Shown here piece after piece: positions 61,425-64,000 of a stretch of DNA of 64,000 nt. The stretch lies in the NCBI GenBank assembly GCA_008933995.1, contig WARS01000048.1, positions 6,668,938 to 6,732,937 on the forward strand. Reading direction: 5' to 3'. Source of the DNA: Datnioides undecimradiatus. Taxonomy: Eukaryota; Chordata; Actinopteri; Lobotiformes; Datnioididae. The notes under the pieces were generated by a model. The model saw only the letters and a list, made by a program, of their open reading frames with translations. It searched no databases and was not told the origin of the DNA. Positions within the stretch are counted from its first letter, which is position 1. Every line of letters begins with the position of its first letter. The translations under genes were made by a program, and so were the position numbers.

Positions 61425-64000
61425 GACAGATGGAAACACTGATAAGCAGATGAAAAAGCTTTAGCATGGACAAGTGGACATGTGACAGCAGATCGGTCAC
61501 TGACGCTGACCTTGAATAGTTGCTGTGGATTACGCTGCTGTCAAGTATGGTTTTGACTGTGTTGTGGAAAAAAAAGACAGTATGAAAAAGAAAAACTAAC
61601 TGAATCATTGGCTCTTTGGATTACCTGCACTCCCCACAGGTGAATGAATGGTGTCTAAGGACAAACGATGGGGGCTAACAAAATGTTCTAAAATCAAAAA
61701 TGGCGAAGTATTACTATCTTAAGATTATATTTGGGAGTAGAAGGAGCTTTTTCTTAATGGTTTTAATATATCGTGTTTTTACATGTTATTAAACACATAG
61801 GAAAAAACTAAAATCTCTTGCTCTCCATGTTGTAGCGCAGAAAAACTGACATTTGCCTCAGTTGCCAGTAACTGTACGATCACAACATTTCAATCTGAAA
61901 CAAATTGAATGATTTGAAATGAAACGCGTCGTTCCTCACGGTTAGACTGGATGAATGGGTTTGAATTCTAATGGGTTGAGCTTCCTGTACACGATCTTGA
62001 AAAGCCAAGATTTGTCTCTTGCTTTTTTCTTGTATCAGATATTTTGGAGTAACAGTTACTGGTGGATAATTGTGTATTTTGTACAATCTTATTTAATATC
62101 TTTGTATCACCTAAAAATGTCCAACTTTTCTGGCACTCCCTAATACTGCATTGAAAACAGAGGGTGGATACTGTTATGTCTACAACTGATGATGTGATGG
62201 TGATAATAATACTTTTGTGTAATTTTAGACTTTCGCTAGGGCACAGTAAGTCACTTAACTGGTCAAAGCATTTCAGGCAATGAGAAAAGACTGTTATAGC
62301 ATTATTATTTCTTTAGGGGTGGGATCATTTTCTGTATATGCCTTGACAAAGGATTCATAAACCTTCTGAAGTCACATGTGAATTTCTTGAATGCCAGCTG
62401 GAAACAAATGCCATGACAGCACAGATGTCACCAAAGACATCTGTGTGTATAACATTTCACCTATACTTGACAATATATATATGTGATTATAACATTATGT
62501 GTATATAATAAAAATCCTTTCATAGAGTATGCTACTATATAGTATACTGAACAGAAACCAATGTGTTTTTTTCTATAATTTCTTTCCTGCACACAATATG
62601 GTAAATGGGACAATATATTGCCAGAAGCACATTAGTTAAGCAGTCTTATGCTAAGCTAACTGCTTAGCATACTTCCCATGATGACAAAGTCTTGCTGTTT
62701 TAAATAGAGACGTCTTCAGGGTTGTTTGAATTGCCTTTATTAAAAGATACAGGATATTAGATTTGACACCAATTATTGAGGATGCAGCACTTGATTGTTA
62801 CAGGCTGGGGCATTAGACACAGACAACAGTTTTCAGCTATCTGTGCCTTTAAAAATATCCCTGTAAATACTGTATCTGCAGTATATGGCAACCATTGACA
62901 TCTGGATATTGCATCAGTATCTTTTCTTTTTAAAATCACATTAAATTTTACAATAAAGTCGTAAAAAAGGAAGAGAGAATCTCGCTAAACCATGCAACAC
63001 CCAACAAGCCAACATTTACAGTTAGTCTTAGATCACAACGATTTCAAATGGTATTTCAACGTTCAATATGTTCAGCAACAATGACGATATCATATCCAAA
63101 GACTTGACACAGTAATGATATTTCTTATTTTTAAGGAGAATTAATTCACCCTTTTGATAAATTTCTCAGACAGCACTCCACCTTTCAGCTACCATCTTAA
63201 AATGTTTTGTTAATGTTCAAAGCAGAATTTTATTCACATCTTGTGTCCCTGGTTAATGACAGAGGTTTAGAAAGGGCTAATTTTGCTAATTTTGTTCTTT
63301 TTTTTTTTTTTTTAGTAGTATCAAATCCTAAAGGACAAACATGCATTTCTTTCTACAATATGCACAGTTCAGTTACAGTCTTTAGTTTGCTCTTTCAAAA
63401 AGCTCCACAAAGACTCAAGAAAAGAGGGTATGAATCTGATAAAACACAAGTTGAAGATCTTTTTGTGCTGTAGAAGAGGTGATTTGTCTCTTCATTCCAG
63501 CTTATTAATGGTTTGAAAAGACAATATCTGTATGATTAGAGGGTATTTTTAATATCATTCTAAGACATGATGTATGATGTTTCTAGGTTTTGTGTAACTT
63601 CAGTATTTGTGTGTAATTGATGTGTTTACTGCAATTAAAAAGGCAGAATCATGAAACCTAAAATCATTACAAAGAATTATGATGTTGTAAAAGTAAAACA
63701 TGCTGATCTTTCCAATGCCAATATTGAAAAATCATGATTTCTGACTCCTTAAAACGGTGAAGAAAGATCTAACAGATGGACAAGAAAGCATTTAAAATAT
63801 CAGCATAGTGAACTACAACTTAATCCCACCACACAACTCCTTTTTGCGTATACTCGTTCACAGTTTGGCAAACTGGCACTACTAACAATATCTCAAATTA
63901 GTTATTAGCTGTTAGCAATGTACACATGGATGTATCAACAACTGATTCTGATGAAAATTGTAAAAACATGATGATTCTTGGGCAAGTTTTGAAGTTAGTA
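61425..64000. other. 3' flank of the small ORF, no gene seen
   Basis: AT-rich sequence, probably 3' UTR of the preceding gene up to about 62.5 kb. Beyond that there is only a T-run near 63299-63316. No ORF has family features or splice context. Confidence 0.5.

Overview
This 64 kb window is nuclear chromosomal DNA from a teleost fish, probably a percomorph. The genes have many exons with consensus splice sites and clear vertebrate orthologues. There are long CA/GT microsatellites and several copies of a short hAT-like repeat family that I recognise from spiny-rayed fishes. No prokaryotic, viral or organellar features were seen, and the species cannot be named from the sequence.

Layout, left to right. 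(1) 1-10437, minus: the 5' part of an unconventional myosin XV gene (myo15), with a giant N-terminal extension exon and the first eight motor-domain exons; the rest runs off the left edge. (2) 10.4-22.0 kb: a long gene-poor interval with repeats. (3) 22.0-25.9 kb, minus: drg2, a complete GTPase gene. (4) 26.5-28.0 kb, plus: gfer, a sulfhydryl oxidase gene head-to-head with drg2 across about 540 bp. (5) 30.6-40.3 kb, plus: syngr3, with a long 3' region. (6) 41.0-48.6 kb, minus: znf598, convergent with syngr3. (7) 49.9-53.6 kb, minus: an slc25a17-like peroxisomal carrier. (8) 55.1-56.8 kb, minus: rpusd1, with a probable non-coding first exon near 57.9 kb. (9) 61.2-61.4 kb, plus: an unrecognised 59-residue membrane-protein ORF.

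myo15 and drg2 correspond to neighbours on human 17p11.2. gfer, syngr3, znf598 and rpusd1 correspond to human 16p13.3. The window therefore carries the junction of two ancestral synteny blocks, at the drg2/gfer shared promoter. The genes do not form one pathway. They cover hair-cell stereocilia (myo15), translation and ribosome quality control (drg2, znf598), mitochondrial disulfide relay (gfer), synaptic vesicles (syngr3), peroxisomal cofactor import (slc25a17-like) and RNA pseudouridylation (rpusd1).

The most unusual feature is inside the myo15 N-terminal exon: an array of at least ten 36-42 residue repeats with core LRxAxYRLPDG placed just before the motor domain. Other points of interest are a GC-AG intron in myo15, the small membrane-protein ORF, a hAT-like element with a near-intact 8 bp target duplication, and a coding-like block in syngr3 intron 1.
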